From the NCBI RefSeq assembly GCF_041956535.1, contig NW_027192199.1:434001-498000 (forward strand): a stretch of 64,000 nt of DNA, given 5' to 3'. A model generated the notes under the pieces. That model was not told the origin of the DNA and searched no databases. It saw only the letters and a program-made list of their open reading frames with translations. Below are positions 50,485 through 61,836 of the stretch, one piece after another (position 1 is the stretch's first letter; each line of letters opens with the position of its first letter). The position numbers and the translations under genes are program-made. This stretch comes from Calcarisporiella thermophila CBS 279.70 (taxonomy: Eukaryota > Calcarisporiellomycota).

Positions 50485-51574
50485 TTATTTCTCTGCAGCA
50501 CTCTCTTTTGTGCTTTCATCGCGCCGATTACCATAAGTAGCTGTCAAGTACTGCTCCATTTCCTCCACACTTAGAGGCAAATTCCTTTGTGGTAACCTCA
50601 AATACAAACGTTTTAATCGAATTGCAATGACTTGCATGTCCTCTAAAGTTGTATCAAACACCTCCCACCAGGGAGGATTTGTGGGCAATTTTACTCCCAA
50701 CTCTCTTGCAGCGAGCCAAATGACAGCACTAGCTATTGTCGGGGGCTGATAGCAAACATAGATATTCGTCCTGAGTCTAAAAGAGCAAAACTAAGCAAAA
50801 GGGAAAAAGGGATACTGAAAAGGAGACCTACCCATCGTTCAGATAATTCCATGCTCGTTGTGGTAGTTCCTTGTGACTCTCGAGTTCAAGTACTTGGAGG
50901 TAATTGAACATAAGTCCATAAGGCAAGCGGACGTGAACGTCGAACCCAAGGCGCTTTAAAATATGCATCTCTGACACAATCATTGCATTTTTCATATCAT
51001 AAAATATCTGAGAATTCATATAATGTTTCAGCAAACAGCATTCACGTCAGCGAAGATTAGGAGCTACCTGAGAGAATTGATCCATTGGCTCCACCGCTGG
51101 AACTTTTTTTAATCTCCTTATTAAATAATAGTACACATTTATGAGATCGCGGATTCGCACCATACATTCCTCTATTTTCGAAGCAAGAAATAGCGACCCC
51201 ATACCGATATCCTACTTCAAATTAGATTATTTGAGAATTAACTATTCACTGCAAACACGCGCTACCTTTATTCCGTACTTTCTCAATGACGCCATGTAAA
51301 AGAAACGCTGAAACAAAACTTGTGCTGTTGCCATCGCAGCCTGTGGTCTACCGAAATCAATTAATTTTTATTTGTTTTCACGATAACAAATTAAACATCA
51401 TTTCTCTTACAATCTCAACAAGATCCCTGCCGACTGTATAAGTTCACATCCTATATTTCTTAAATCATCCTCAAGGTCCTCTGGGATATCGTCACGTCGT
51501 GAGGGCGTGATCTCGAGTTGCTCACGACTAACAATGGCATTCTGTTCTATGACTAGAACACGATCCCCTGCCAT
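50485..51574 (-). CDS. Cyclin L-type transcription/splicing cyclin
   Basis: Five exons (51574-51411, 51347-51266, 51211-51068, 51007-50832, 50776-50485) encode 285 residues. Two cyclin folds are recognisable: LPQAAMATAQVLFQRFFYM, MGSLFLASKIEE and the second repeat starting IYVCYQPPTIASAVIWLAAR. The N-terminus (SREQLEITPSRRDDIPEDLE, then CELIQSAGILLRL) is diagnostic of cyclin L, a partner of CDK11/CDK12-type kinases active in transcription and splicing. Animal cyclin L has a long RS-rich tail, which is missing here; the protein ends soon after the cyclin fold with a short Glu/Lys-rich tail. The second intron acceptor is the AG before ACCACAG, which keeps the LPQA motif in frame. Confidence 0.92.
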
Positions 51575-51744
51575 ATTCCTGCTAATTGGTCAATAGAACT
51601 AGATATCGGTAGAATCATAAAGGTCTTATGCAAAAATGTGACTGGCAATTTTTTCTATTCATCTTTCCGTTCTCTCGGGAATTTTCGCTTGGAGCTCTCT
51701 TCCTTCTCCACACTTTTACATTCCCTTACTAAAGATTAGACAAC
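51575..51744. promoter_or_regulatory. Bidirectional promoter cyclin L / PDK
   Basis: 170 bp between divergent start codons; both promoters must be here. No specific site recognised. Confidence 0.55.
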
Positions 51745-53702
51745 ATGTTTCGGATAACCACAGAACTTTACGATAAAATCAAATATTTTGCCAAATTTCC
51801 TCAGATGGGTGTCTCATTGCGTCAAATGGTTATGTTTGGTAATGCGCTGCAATCAATTACGCCGGCAGCATGTTGCTCTTAACAATTTTGTCGTTTTTAG
51901 GACAAAATCCATCTCAGGGAACATTGTTACGTGCAAGCATGTATTTACATGGTGCGTTATGACGGATTTATCCAATAAAATCAACTAAAATTAACCTACT
52001 ATCTGCGCTGCCTATAGAAGAGCTCCCAGTCCGGCTTGCCCACCGGGTAAAAGAACTCGATGAATTGCCGCATGGGCTCTCCGAGATGCCTTCCATCAAA
52101 AAGGTTAAAAATTGGTATGCACAATCTTTTCAGGTCAGTTTACTATATACCTACTGTATTAGCATGTTCAATTGAATTTTATTTCTGAAATCGTGCTCCT
52201 CTGCAGGATCTCATTGAACTCCCTCCCCCTGAGCTCTCACAATCAGTCAAAGAAGTACTTAAGAGGGGAGCACCGAACGGAGATGGAGAAACAGTGCATT
52301 TACCTCCTAGCATACCTAACCCTTCTATCAAACAGGGTACATGTAATGGATCTACCTCGAAGTCACTTTCTTATAAAAGAAGGTAAATGCAAGGTTGCTT
52401 GAAATATTTTTGTCGAAATTGCATCAACACATATTGGAATAGATATTACGCTAATGTGGAAGATTTTGACTGGCCACGCGAAGTTCATAACTATAATGAT
52501 AAACTTACCAAAGTGATCGAGATCATTAAACGCCGACATGATCCTGTGGTAACTACAATGGTAATCGTTAATCCATACTTGAACACCATCAATCTCTAGT
52601 ATCTAATCAAAGGCACATATTATAGGGTATTTGATTTTTCATATTACTGTTTCATTCTTTTTACCAATAATTTACCTTCAGCCCAGGGAATTCTCGAGTA
52701 TAAAAAACATAAGGAGAAAGATAATATAGATACCGATATTCAGGCTTTCCTTGACCGCTTCTACATGTCACGTATTGGCATTCGCATGCTCATTGGTACG
52801 GGTCTCTATATTTTCATTCTAATGCTTTATTCATAATTTCAACCTCTCATCAAGGTCAACATGTGGCGCTTAACCGGGGTCCGCAACGCAAAAATTATGT
52901 CGGCATCATCTGCACAAACACAAATGTATCCGAAGTCGCACAAGAGGCGATAGAGAATGCCAAATTTATCTGTGAGGATTACTATGGACTCTTCAAGGCA
53001 CCAGAAGTACAACTCCATTGTCCCAGCGACCTTGAGTTCATGTATGTGCCGAGCCACTTGAGCCACATGCTTTTTGAGTTATTAAAAAATAGCATGCGCG
53101 CCATTGTGGAATTACACGGAACAGACTGCGACGAGTACCCGGCAATCAAAATTATTGTTGCTGAAGGAAAAGAAGTAAAATGCTTTACAAATACGTAATA
53201 TTTACGAGAAAAGTGAAATCATATTTGAATATGTTGTAGGATATTACGGTGAAAATTTCAGATGAAGGAGGAGGTATACCGCGATCTGGCATTCCACTCG
53301 TGTGGACCTATATGGTAAGTAACGCAATTTTCTAATTGCCTTTATTCCACAATAATTATTTTTTCTTGCAGTATACTACCGCAGAGGCTCAAGATCTTGA
53401 CCCTAATTTCAACAAATCAGATTTCAAGGCTCCGATGGCTGGATTTGGCTACGGCTTACCTATTAGTAGATTGGTAAAGATACCTTTACTTCCTATGAAT
53501 AGACAACATCTCTAATAGTTCTCACAACTTAGTATGCACGATATTTTGGTGGTGATCTCAAGCTAATCTCCATGGAAGGGTATAGATACAAATGTTATTT
53601 TTATCTCCACACATCCGCTAACAGTATTATGTAAATAGATATGGAACCGATGTATATCTTCATCTCAATCGACTGTCAAACAGCGATGAGCCACTACAAT
53701 AA
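51745..53702 (+). CDS. Mitochondrial protein kinase of the PDK/BCKDK family
   Basis: Eleven exons: 51745-51838, 51901-51951, 52018-52133, 52207-52382, 52443-52560, 52681-52795, 52855-53174, 53240-53314, 53372-53473, 53533-53579, 53639-53702 (425 residues). The enzyme phosphorylates pyruvate (or branched-chain ketoacid) dehydrogenase E1 and switches it off. Seen: N-terminal helical domain (VSLRQMVMFGQNPSQGTLL), the RRHDPVVTTMAQG block, HVALNRG, and the GHKL ATPase boxes: N-box LSHMLFELLKNSMRA, G1-box SDEGGGIP and G2-box GFGYGLPISRLYARYFGG. The exon 5-6 junction is odd. Keeping the invariant TMAQG in frame needs an intron 52561-52680 that begins GT but ends CA, with no usable AG. A one-base sequence error or unusual splicing is possible. 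PDK is favoured over BCKDK by length and motifs but is not proven. Confidence 0.9.
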
Positions 53703-54662
53703 TAAGTAGGATTGTTCATAGACGATACTATATATCTGTTTTGTTTTGTTTTTATTATTATTATTTCTTCTATTTCTTTTGTTATTTTGCCTTTTTTCTA
53801 TAATCTGTATGATAACGATGCCAAACAAAAGATTTAGATCTCCGCCTGGTTAACCTATTCATATGAAAACCTTGAGCAATTATGTAGCTTAATGTTTTTA
53901 TTCTTCAGCTGAACTGTGTATCAATAGATTTGGAATGAACTGCTTCTAGCTCACATTAATTCGGTAAATGTTCTTTGCATAAGCAATTAGTGCTTGTTCA
54001 ATCTTTATCGACTGAGTAATCATTTCAAGCTCCTCATAAAAAATTTATGTCAGATATACTGTACTCAAACACAATAGCATAAGCCAAACTAAGGCATTTC
54101 ACTTCAGGAAGGACAGTGCTATTCTCACACTGTGTCAAAGCCAAAGTCTGCGAAATTGAGGTGTGACCCACTACTGAGTGTGCAATATCCTTTCACCGAA
54201 TTACTAAACTACTGTAGCCTTCTCTTATCAAATGCTTGTAGTACAAAAGAGGTGAAAATCTAACATCTAGCACATTAAATTATTCCAACTCTCGAAAAAA
54301 TTTCTCAAGTGCTTTGAAAACTGTCATGAAATATGGTATCGAGAAGAATATCTAAGGTACAAAATGACTGATAGTTGCAGTTTCCTAATACTACAGGCGT
54401 AAGCTAATTCCGCCCAAGCTTTTAGTACTAAGTATTAATAATTCTATGCAATAATCTTCTAAGCTAATCCTTATCTCTATCTTATCTTTAATTTGATTAT
54501 GGTAATAGTCCAAGAAAGAAAATTATTGGACTTTATTGGAAAAATATAATTCACTGTGTCGCCGAAATCTTTAAATTTTTCAAGGGATAAGATAGAAATG
54601 TATAAGTTTTAGTATTTAGGTCAAATGAATTACCAAAGAGTTTTGAAAAGCAATATACACAA
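53703..54662. other. AT-rich convergent 3' region
   Basis: 960 bp between the PDK and ILV6 stop codons. Long T runs follow PDK. No gene, RNA or repeat is recognised. Confidence 0.55.
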
Positions 54663-56014
54663 TTAGCCTGGTGGTAGCATAGTGGCATCCACCTCTGTCT
54701 CTTCATCACTGTAAGCATGCTCATCTTGTGGTTCATACCGGTCATGCACTGGAGTACGTGCCATTGCCATCATTCCACTGCGCGCGCATTCAAGAATACC
54801 GAAAGGCTTCACTAGTTTTATGAAAGCATCCACACGAGAGGATTTGGCACATAGTTCTATTATCACGCAATCGGACGAGACATCGACAATGCGACCGTGG
54901 AAAAGGCGTGCGAGTTCAGTTAGTGCATGGAGATGAGATGAGACCTTTCGAAGGACATCGCTTGGGGCTTGCTCAGCCAATTCCTCGTGCCAAGTGGGAT
55001 GCTTAAGAGTTAAAGTGTCAGTGAGCTGTGATCAATGGGTTTGAGTATGTTTATTTACCTCTTCCTTATGTTTTTGCCCGTCGACCTCCTCCTCAGAGAA
55101 CAGGTGTCCATCAATCTGCTCTTGCAAGTGCTCAGGTCCAAGGACTGATACCTTGATTAGCAACAGCTCTCTTTCCACAAGCTTGGTTCGGCTGTAGTCC
55201 ATGACTGCCCAAACCGGGACCTACTCAGAGCAAAACAATTTTAGAGTTTTCAGGACTTATTTACAAAAGGAGATACTCACAAGATCTTCTAACTGTTTCC
55301 TTGCTTGCTCCACTACACCTCCTTGTCCCTTAAGCACAATCGTCATTCTTCCCAAATCTTGTACATCGGTTTTGGATCCCACCATACTATCGATATTGAA
55401 CCCGCGCCCCGCCAAAATTCCTGAGACTCGGGCAATCACACCCGATTCGTTATGCACCAAGCAATTTAACACATGTCGTGACTCCGGCTCGGTCGCGGTT
55501 GGAGTATTGTAGAGAATGTTCGTTACAGCTTCTTCAGCAGAAGGAGTTCGGCTCCATGCAGTTAAATGTGGAGCACGTTTTTGGCGTGCACGTCGTCGAT
55601 TATAGAAAATGGTTTCGAGGGGTGCTCCCCTGGGTACATCCGATTTAGTTGTGGAGGGATTTTGCGTGTTTGAAGAATTGTCATGAGAACTGGATGAATG
55701 CGTAGAGTAAGAGGCAAGAAGAGGAGTGATAGGTGAGCGTCCGGGATACTGATTCGATATGGGCGCAATATCCTTATATCTGCTCTATTGTGATAGAAAA
55801 GAGTAGCAAAAAAGAAACTTAGGGATTAGCACTCAAATCCCACTAAACAATTGAATAACCTACCAACCCGACCAGCCTCCTTGGGAGGGACGAGCGCAGC
55901 GGGAACACCATATTGATGTCTTTTGGGAATTGATTTATCCTTAACAGAAAAGCGAAAACTTAAGAGAATCCTTATATCTCTAAAGTCCGCAGATAATCCA
56001 AAGCACGTGCTCAT
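54663..56014 (-). CDS. ILV6: Acetolactate synthase regulatory (small) subunit
   Basis: Four exons (56014-55868, 55784-55281, 55220-55059, 55001-54663) encode 383 residues. ILV6 binds the catalytic subunit ILV2 in mitochondria, activates it and confers valine feedback inhibition. After a long, Ser/Arg-rich N-terminal region with mitochondrial character comes the first ACT domain (LNCLVHNESGVIARVSGILAGRG), the segment FNIDSMVGSK, and the conserved extension (VPVWAVMDYSRTKLVEREL, LLIKVSVLG). The second ACT-like domain follows (LARLFHGRIVDVSSDCVIIE). The first intron uses a GTTGGT donor, the only one keeping the frame. The stop is TAA at 54663-54665. The gene is divergent from the leucine-biosynthesis fusion, 969 bp away, consistent with joint control of branched-chain amino-acid synthesis. 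Confidence 0.94.
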
Positions 56015-56983
56015 TGAATTTTTGGTGTGTCAGTATGATAAAAAAATAATAAACAATTAACAGATCAATCGTCAATTTAGATTCCCTGTGGCTTCCCTGC
56101 TCCGAACGAAGCACAGTTATCTGGCCGCATTCTGGATAACGTTTTTCCGCATGGTTGATGCGACCTTCTTTTAAGTTTCATTATTTAGAATTGCCCGAGA
56201 ATATCCCGAGTTTACGTGTTCTCACATGAATCATCCTTCAAGAGCAAGCATCTAACCTCATCTTTGAGCATTTTCCTGTCGAGCTTCTCTCGTAATCATA
56301 ATAGCACAATTTCAAGTTGAATGCAGACAAATGCTTCTTTCCTGGCTTTGATCGAGGATTTATCTAAACTCTATTTAAGCCTATGTTTTGTGTGTTTCGA
56401 GGACTCCAGGAATGCGCGTATTTAGTAATACAGAAAAACAATGCCTTAGAGTTTATTTATCGTAATACCATTTTTCTAAGAGAATGGCCAGAAAGAGGCC
56501 AGTGCTAAGTTTCAATACAATTGATGGACTGTGATAACGATCTTTCATAAGGAGTATATCTCGGCAGTTTCATATATTTCAATTCTGGTCTCTGGGACAT
56601 TAAAGCCTTTATCGATTAACCCAATGCTTAGGGTTATAAGCATTCATTTATTCTCAATACTATTACAGCTTTATACTATTTGTCTTCGCTTTTATTGCTG
56701 ACTGGATATAAATAGTATATCAGTTTATATCAAGTTGAATCGGCTGGTGGCTTAGCGATCACATTTCCTTGACTCAAAAAGATTTCATTTGCATCTTGTG
56801 AGCGAAATTGGCTTACTGGCTCCTGAGCTCGAATCTGTTAGGTGCTGGGGGCAAATAAAAAAACTGCGTTTCTAACACATTTCCTTTGTCTTCACTTTAT
56901 CTTCAGTAAAATATTCTTTTTATCCCCACTCAATTCCCGCTTTTTCTTCTTCTTTCATCAAATAATTTTTGTGATTTTTTAAC
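56015..56983. promoter_or_regulatory. ILV6 / LEU-fusion divergent regulatory region
   Basis: 969 bp separate the start codons of two branched-chain amino-acid genes transcribed away from each other, several times the gap in the other divergent pairs of this window. It contains a perfect palindromic TGACTCA at 56770-56776, the consensus of the amino-acid starvation factor Gcn4, about 210 bp upstream of the LEU-fusion start. No CCGG-N4-CCGG (Leu3-type) site is seen. One 7-bp site in almost 1 kb can occur by chance, so regulation by Gcn4 is inference. Confidence 0.5.
56770..56776. promoter_or_regulatory. Candidate Gcn4-type site TGACTCA
   Basis: Exact match to the palindromic Gcn4/CPC1 consensus, in the promoter region shared by ILV6 and the leucine-biosynthesis fusion, 207 bp before the ATG of the latter. 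Function is inferred from position and consensus only. Confidence 0.4.
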
Positions 56984-59900
56984 ATGGTTTCATCAACTAC
57001 CCGCACTGCCAATATTGTAGTTTTGCCTGGTGATGGTGTCGGTCCTGAGGTGACTACCGAGGCCATTAAAGTGCTAAAATTGATCGCAGAACGAAGAGGG
57101 CAGAACCTCGGGCTAGACTTTCAGTTCGTTGAGGATAAAATTGGAGGTTGTGCGATTGATGCACATGGTATGTATACCACCTACTTAACAAAAATTTTGC
57201 CTTTATCTTACCTGCTCTTTCTACTCCTATTTAGGCTCCCCACTCTCAGATGTAACCCTTGAAAAATGCAAGCAGGCGGATGCCATCCTCCTAGGTGCTG
57301 TCGGTGGCCCACAATGGCCGCGTCCTATCGATCCCTCGGATCCTTCTAAAGGTCTAACTCCGCGGCCTGAAGAAGGGCTCCTTAAGCTCCGAAAAGCTCT
57401 CGATCTCTACGCAAATCTTCGTCCAGTTTCTTTCGCAAGTGATGCTCTCCTACGTCTGTCACCCCTCAAGGAAAATGTGGTACAAGGCACAGAATTCGTC
57501 TTCGTCAGAGAGCTGGTAGGAGGAATATACTTTGGACAGCGCAAAGAAGGTGATGCAGATGGAAAAGCTTTTGATACACTCCCATACTCAACCGAGGAGA
57601 TCCAGAGAGTCACTCGACTCGCAGCATACTTGGCTCGAAAGCAAAGTCCTCCTGCAACCATTCATTCAGTAGATAAGGCCAATGTTTTGGCCACTTCAAG
57701 ACTCTGGCGCAAAATAGTGACCGAAACCTTGCAGAGAGAATTTCCGGACGTGCCATTTGATCATATTCTCGTGGATGCTGCAGCAATGCACATGATTTCA
57801 AATCCTAAGAAGCTAAACGGCGTAGTGCTTACGGAGAATATGTTTGGAGATATCTTGAGCGACGAGGCGAGCGTCATCCCTGGAAGCTTGGGACTACTTC
57901 CGTCAGCTTCACTAAGTGGTCTACCCACTGGCCGCGGCCCATGTGTCGGATTGTATGAACCAATCCATGGGTCTGCACCCGATATCGCTGGCAAGGGAAT
58001 TGCGAATCCTATCGGAACCATTCTTTCTGCCGCTCTGCTGCTTCGATATTCTCTTGGTCTCGAAGCAGAGGCAAAGGCTATAGAAGATGCCGTTCGTAAA
58101 GTGCTTGATGATACTGACTTTGGAGGGTATGGAATTCGCACAAAAGATTTGGGGGGAGAGGCAACAACGCAAGCGGTTGGTGACAAAATAGTCGAGGTAC
58201 TGGACGCAATTCTTGAAGGGATCAATGCTGCTGAGCGAACAGGCACGCTAGTAAAGCGGCCTTTGCTAATGACTCGCCCCCCTGGCCGGCGCCCCATGAC
58301 CCTATGTGAGAAAATTATTACGCATTCTGCAATCGGATTGCCGACGCCTGGACACGTCTCACCTGGTGACATGGTATGCGTGAAAGTGGACTGGACGTTG
58401 GCATCAGAACTGACCTGGAAAGGTATGGAGAAGACTTACGATGAGATGAAACGTCCCGGCGTGTATCGTAATGACCGCTTTTGGCTCGCAATTGATCATA
58501 CCGTGGATCCCCGAATCAACGACCAACCCAAGCCAAGAGAGTTGATCGCCGCGTCAGAGAGCTTTGCGAAGGAAGCAAAACTGCTTGATTTCCATCGTCC
58601 GAACTACTCGATTTTGCACACTGAGTTCTACCGAGAACGAGCTCAGCCTGGTCAGATGATTATTGGAGCTGATTCACACAGCTGCTCGGCAGGTGGACTG
58701 GGTAATTTCGCTGTGGGTTTGGGTGCCGCTGATGTTGTGATGCCTCTTGTTACTGGCGAAACTTGGTTTAAAGTACCAGAAACAGTTGAGGTGAAGTTCG
58801 TCAACGCACCACCATTTGGAATCGGAGGAAAAGACGTCATCCTTTATGTCCTCGGAGAGCTTAAACGCAACACTGTTGCATTTGAGCGAGCAGTAGAATA
58901 TACAGGGCCTGGGCTCCGATACCTAAGCTGTGATGCACGCTTTGCAATTGCAAACATGACGACCGAATTTGGTGGAATTGCCGGAGTAGTCGAACCAGAT
59001 GAACAGACTGCCGCGTTCATCGCAAAACGTAAAAACCCTGCTCACAAAAATTCTGCTCTGTATTTCAAAGCCGATCCCGATGCCCAATATGCCGAGTCAC
59101 ACGTAATAGATCTGTCGAAAGTGGACTCGCTAGTAGCCATTTACCCTTCGCCTGACAACGTTGTTCATGTGGATGAGGTTGCTGGAAAGATGAAGCTCGA
59201 CGGTGTCTTTATTGGCGCGTGTACTACTGCGGAAGAAGATCTAATTCTCGCAGCACTTGTTCTCGAACAGGGATTGAAACGTGGTATGGTGCCTTCCATC
59301 CACGGCAAACGCAAGGTCACCCCTGGCTCCGTTCCAATCATCGCTAAACTCCGTCGTCTCAATCTGCTTCAGATCTACGAGGCGGCTGGTTTCGAGATAG
59401 GTGCTCCTGGCTGCTCTTACTGCATTGCAGTGGCAGCAGACAAAGCTGATGAGGGTGAAGTTTGGCTATCGAGCCAGAACCGTAATTTCAAGAACCGGAT
59501 GGGTAAGGGGGCAATTGGCAACCTTGCATCTGCAGCCACCGTTGCAGCGTCATCCTTTGAGATGAACGTGCGTAACCCCCGTGACTTGCTTGATGCCATT
59601 GATCGTAAGCGATACGAGGAGATGCTCGAGATTTGGCTCGACAAGGCCGAGCCGGTGGTTTACTCTGAACCTAACCCTGTTCTTTCAAATCCGGCTGATT
59701 CGTCGCATGGCTCTGAAGTTGCAAACACAGTGGCTGCTGCCGCAGCCGATGAGGGCAGCAACTATCTTCCTGATGTGGTTTCGGGTAAAGTGCAGCTCTT
59801 TGGTGACCACATCGACACCGATGCTATCATTCCTGCACCTTTCATGCCCGGGAAGGATGACGAGGACCTAGGGACTCACTGTTTCGAATTTTTCCGCCCA

Positions 59901-60440
59901 GAATTCCGGGAGAAGGTGAAGCAAGGCTTCGATATCGTAGTTGCAGGTGTTGGTAAGTGAAGAAAGATTTATTGATATATCCTTTGGTGTGTTAATGTAC
60001 TAATTTAAAATTCTATTTTAGGATTTGGCTCTGGTTCCTCTCGTGAGGAAGCACCTCGTGCTCTCCGTGGTATCGGCTGTAAGGCAGTAATTGCTAGGTC
60101 ATATGCTTACATCTATGGTCGCAATCAGCCAAACATGGCTCTTCTTGGTATCACCGTCACCGATGACGAGTTTTATAAGCTTGCTCAGGAGGGCTCCTCG
60201 GTCACGATTAATGTGCCGAAGCGCACCGTCTCAGTTGAAGGGCGCGAATTTCCCTTCCACCTCTCTCACATGGAGGAGCAGCTGATCCGTGGCGGCGGTG
60301 TAACGGCTATGTTCAAGAAGTATGGAAACAAGTTGTTCAGAGTTGCAACTGCTGGCGCGGCGGCCTCTGCGGGCGGAGGTGCGGGATGTGCAACCGCATG
60401 CGAAACGGGAGCAGAAGAGCAGAAGACGCTTGGCTGGTAA
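56984..60440 (+). CDS. Fused 3-isopropylmalate dehydrogenase and isopropylmalate isomerase
   Basis: Three exons (56984-57167, 57235-59952, 60022-60440) encode 1106 residues. Residues 1-380 are isopropylmalate dehydrogenase (LEU2 type): [38 protein letters not shown] with K209, [15 protein letters not shown] with D267 and D271, and [16 protein letters not shown] short linker leads to an aconitase-fold isomerase large domain (about 400-835), with iron-sulfur cysteines C724 (GACTTAEED), C788 and C791 (GCSYC). An Ala/Ser-rich linker precedes the swivel (LeuD-like) domain with [17 protein letters not shown] and [15 protein letters not shown]. Fungal LEU1 normally joins only the large and small isomerase domains and LEU2 is separate; here both enzymes are one chain. 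The isomerase resembles the fungal aconitase clade with [13 protein letters not shown] rather than canonical LEU1, so another alkylmalate substrate is possible. The fusion crosses no intron or stop. Confidence 0.93.
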
Positions 60441-60665
60441 ACTCGGAACTTGAACTCCCCATTTCCATCAGATTCAACAAAAACAAATAGCCAAAATTTT
60501 AATGTGTTCATACAAAAGGGTTTGTCCCAATTTTCGATTTTCAATAGTAGTTGGTAAAACTTTTTCATGTTCAAAATAAACTAGCATTTCTATATTTGAT
60601 ATTCAACTCACCACCAAACAAGTTGCGAGAATATGGGGGAAAAAGAGTCTCCTTGGGTATCAGCA

Positions 60666-61663
60666 CTAGTGTTGCAGCGAGGGAGGCAACCAAATCCCCA
60701 GTTCTTTTCTCAATTCCTCTATATTCTGTTCCATTCTTTCTTCGAAATAGACGCACAACAACGGCTTGCAGGCAGAACCGCATTCCACGGCCCAGGGCAC
60801 ATAGTGTTGAAACAATCGCGAGAGCTCTTGTTGAGACAGCCGCAGCGGGCCAATAAGCGAGCTCATTAAGGTCATAGGAAGCCCGGTTTGAGTAAGCTCG
60901 AACCATTTCAGCGCTATCTCTCCCTCCACCGTAATGGGCAGTCCGGTAAGAGTGTGAGTGAAATCGTGGGTTTCACGGTAACGACGCATTACATACGCAA
61001 GCTCTTCGTTATCCACATAGTGAACCTATCTCAGACTAAAGTATTAGCCCACTAGCCAGTGATCAAAATGGGTTCAAAATAGCCACCTTTGTCCTGGTGT
61101 CCGGCGATATTCCTTCCTCATCCATAAATCGCACATATTCTCTGCCGAATGTACCATCAGGAAGTTGCCGTAATCTATCAAGATTAATGGTCTGCGAATT
61201 GACAACTGGTCGCTCCCTCAATACCCGACGACTTGTAGTATCAGAAAGCATTTGGTCTCTTAGACGAGAAAGGAAGATGCCTCCTGCCGTGGTTTCTCCT
61301 AATGCAGCCACCATGTCTGGAAAGAAAATTGTTCACTATATTGCAATAATGGAATGGAATAATCTTGATGCTGCCAACCTTGACGCGTAGGATCGAACAA
61401 TGCAGCAAAACCGGCTTTTACCGCAAGTGCAGCCTTTTCGATTGTGGTTGTAGGGACATGTGTGTCATACAATTTGTCCAATGTTGATTTGGAAGGTGTC
61501 CTCATTTCTTCTTGACTTTGCCACCTCGCACCTAATGAGAATCGCAGCTAGATGATAGATAGTAAATTAAGCGAAGTGAGGCTAGATGAAAATTACCCAG
61601 GCTGCTAAACGCACGTCGGGAGTGTTCAAACGCACAGCGCCTTTGTAAAATTAATCTTAGCAT
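60666..61663 (-). CDS. COQ4: COQ4, ubiquinone biosynthesis protein
   Basis: Four exons (61663-61597, 61531-61379, 61316-61087, 61025-60666) encode 269 residues. A basic N-terminus (MLRLILQRRCAFEHSRRAF) suggests mitochondrial import. The COQ4 domain shows ALAVKAGFAAL, the helical core with FMDEEGISPDTR, YVDNEELAYVMRRYRETHDF and the metal-site motif HDFTHTLTGLPITVEGE (H-D-x-x-H-x11-E). The C-terminus has LPMTLMSSLIGPL and YVPWAVECG. Coq4 is needed for the ubiquinone synthome, and recent work gives it an oxidative decarboxylation role. COQ9 of the same pathway lies 24 kb away. Introns 1 and 2 use the donors GTAATT and GTTGGC. It is convergent with the LEU fusion (225 bp apart) and divergent from UTP7 (173 bp). 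Confidence 0.95.
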
Positions 61664-61836
61664 AATGCCTAATATGTTTTATCACTTGAGCATCATTCAG
61701 AAACTTCCTCAGCAGCAACATTCGATTTGATTTGATTTGCAAATTTGATAGTCACAAAAAGTTGTTTACTCTCGATAATTTCATTACTCTACATTCCTCC
61801 TCTGCTACCTGTAAAATTCAGGAGTTTATACCGATC
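61664..61836. promoter_or_regulatory. Bidirectional promoter COQ4 / UTP7
   Basis: 173 bp between divergent start codons; both promoters must be here. Confidence 0.55.

Noticed and set aside
56745-56850. tRNA-like stretch upstream of the LEU fusion
   Set aside because: It contains GGTGGCTTAGCG and a GCTCGAATC box but forms no acceptor stem or anticodon arm.
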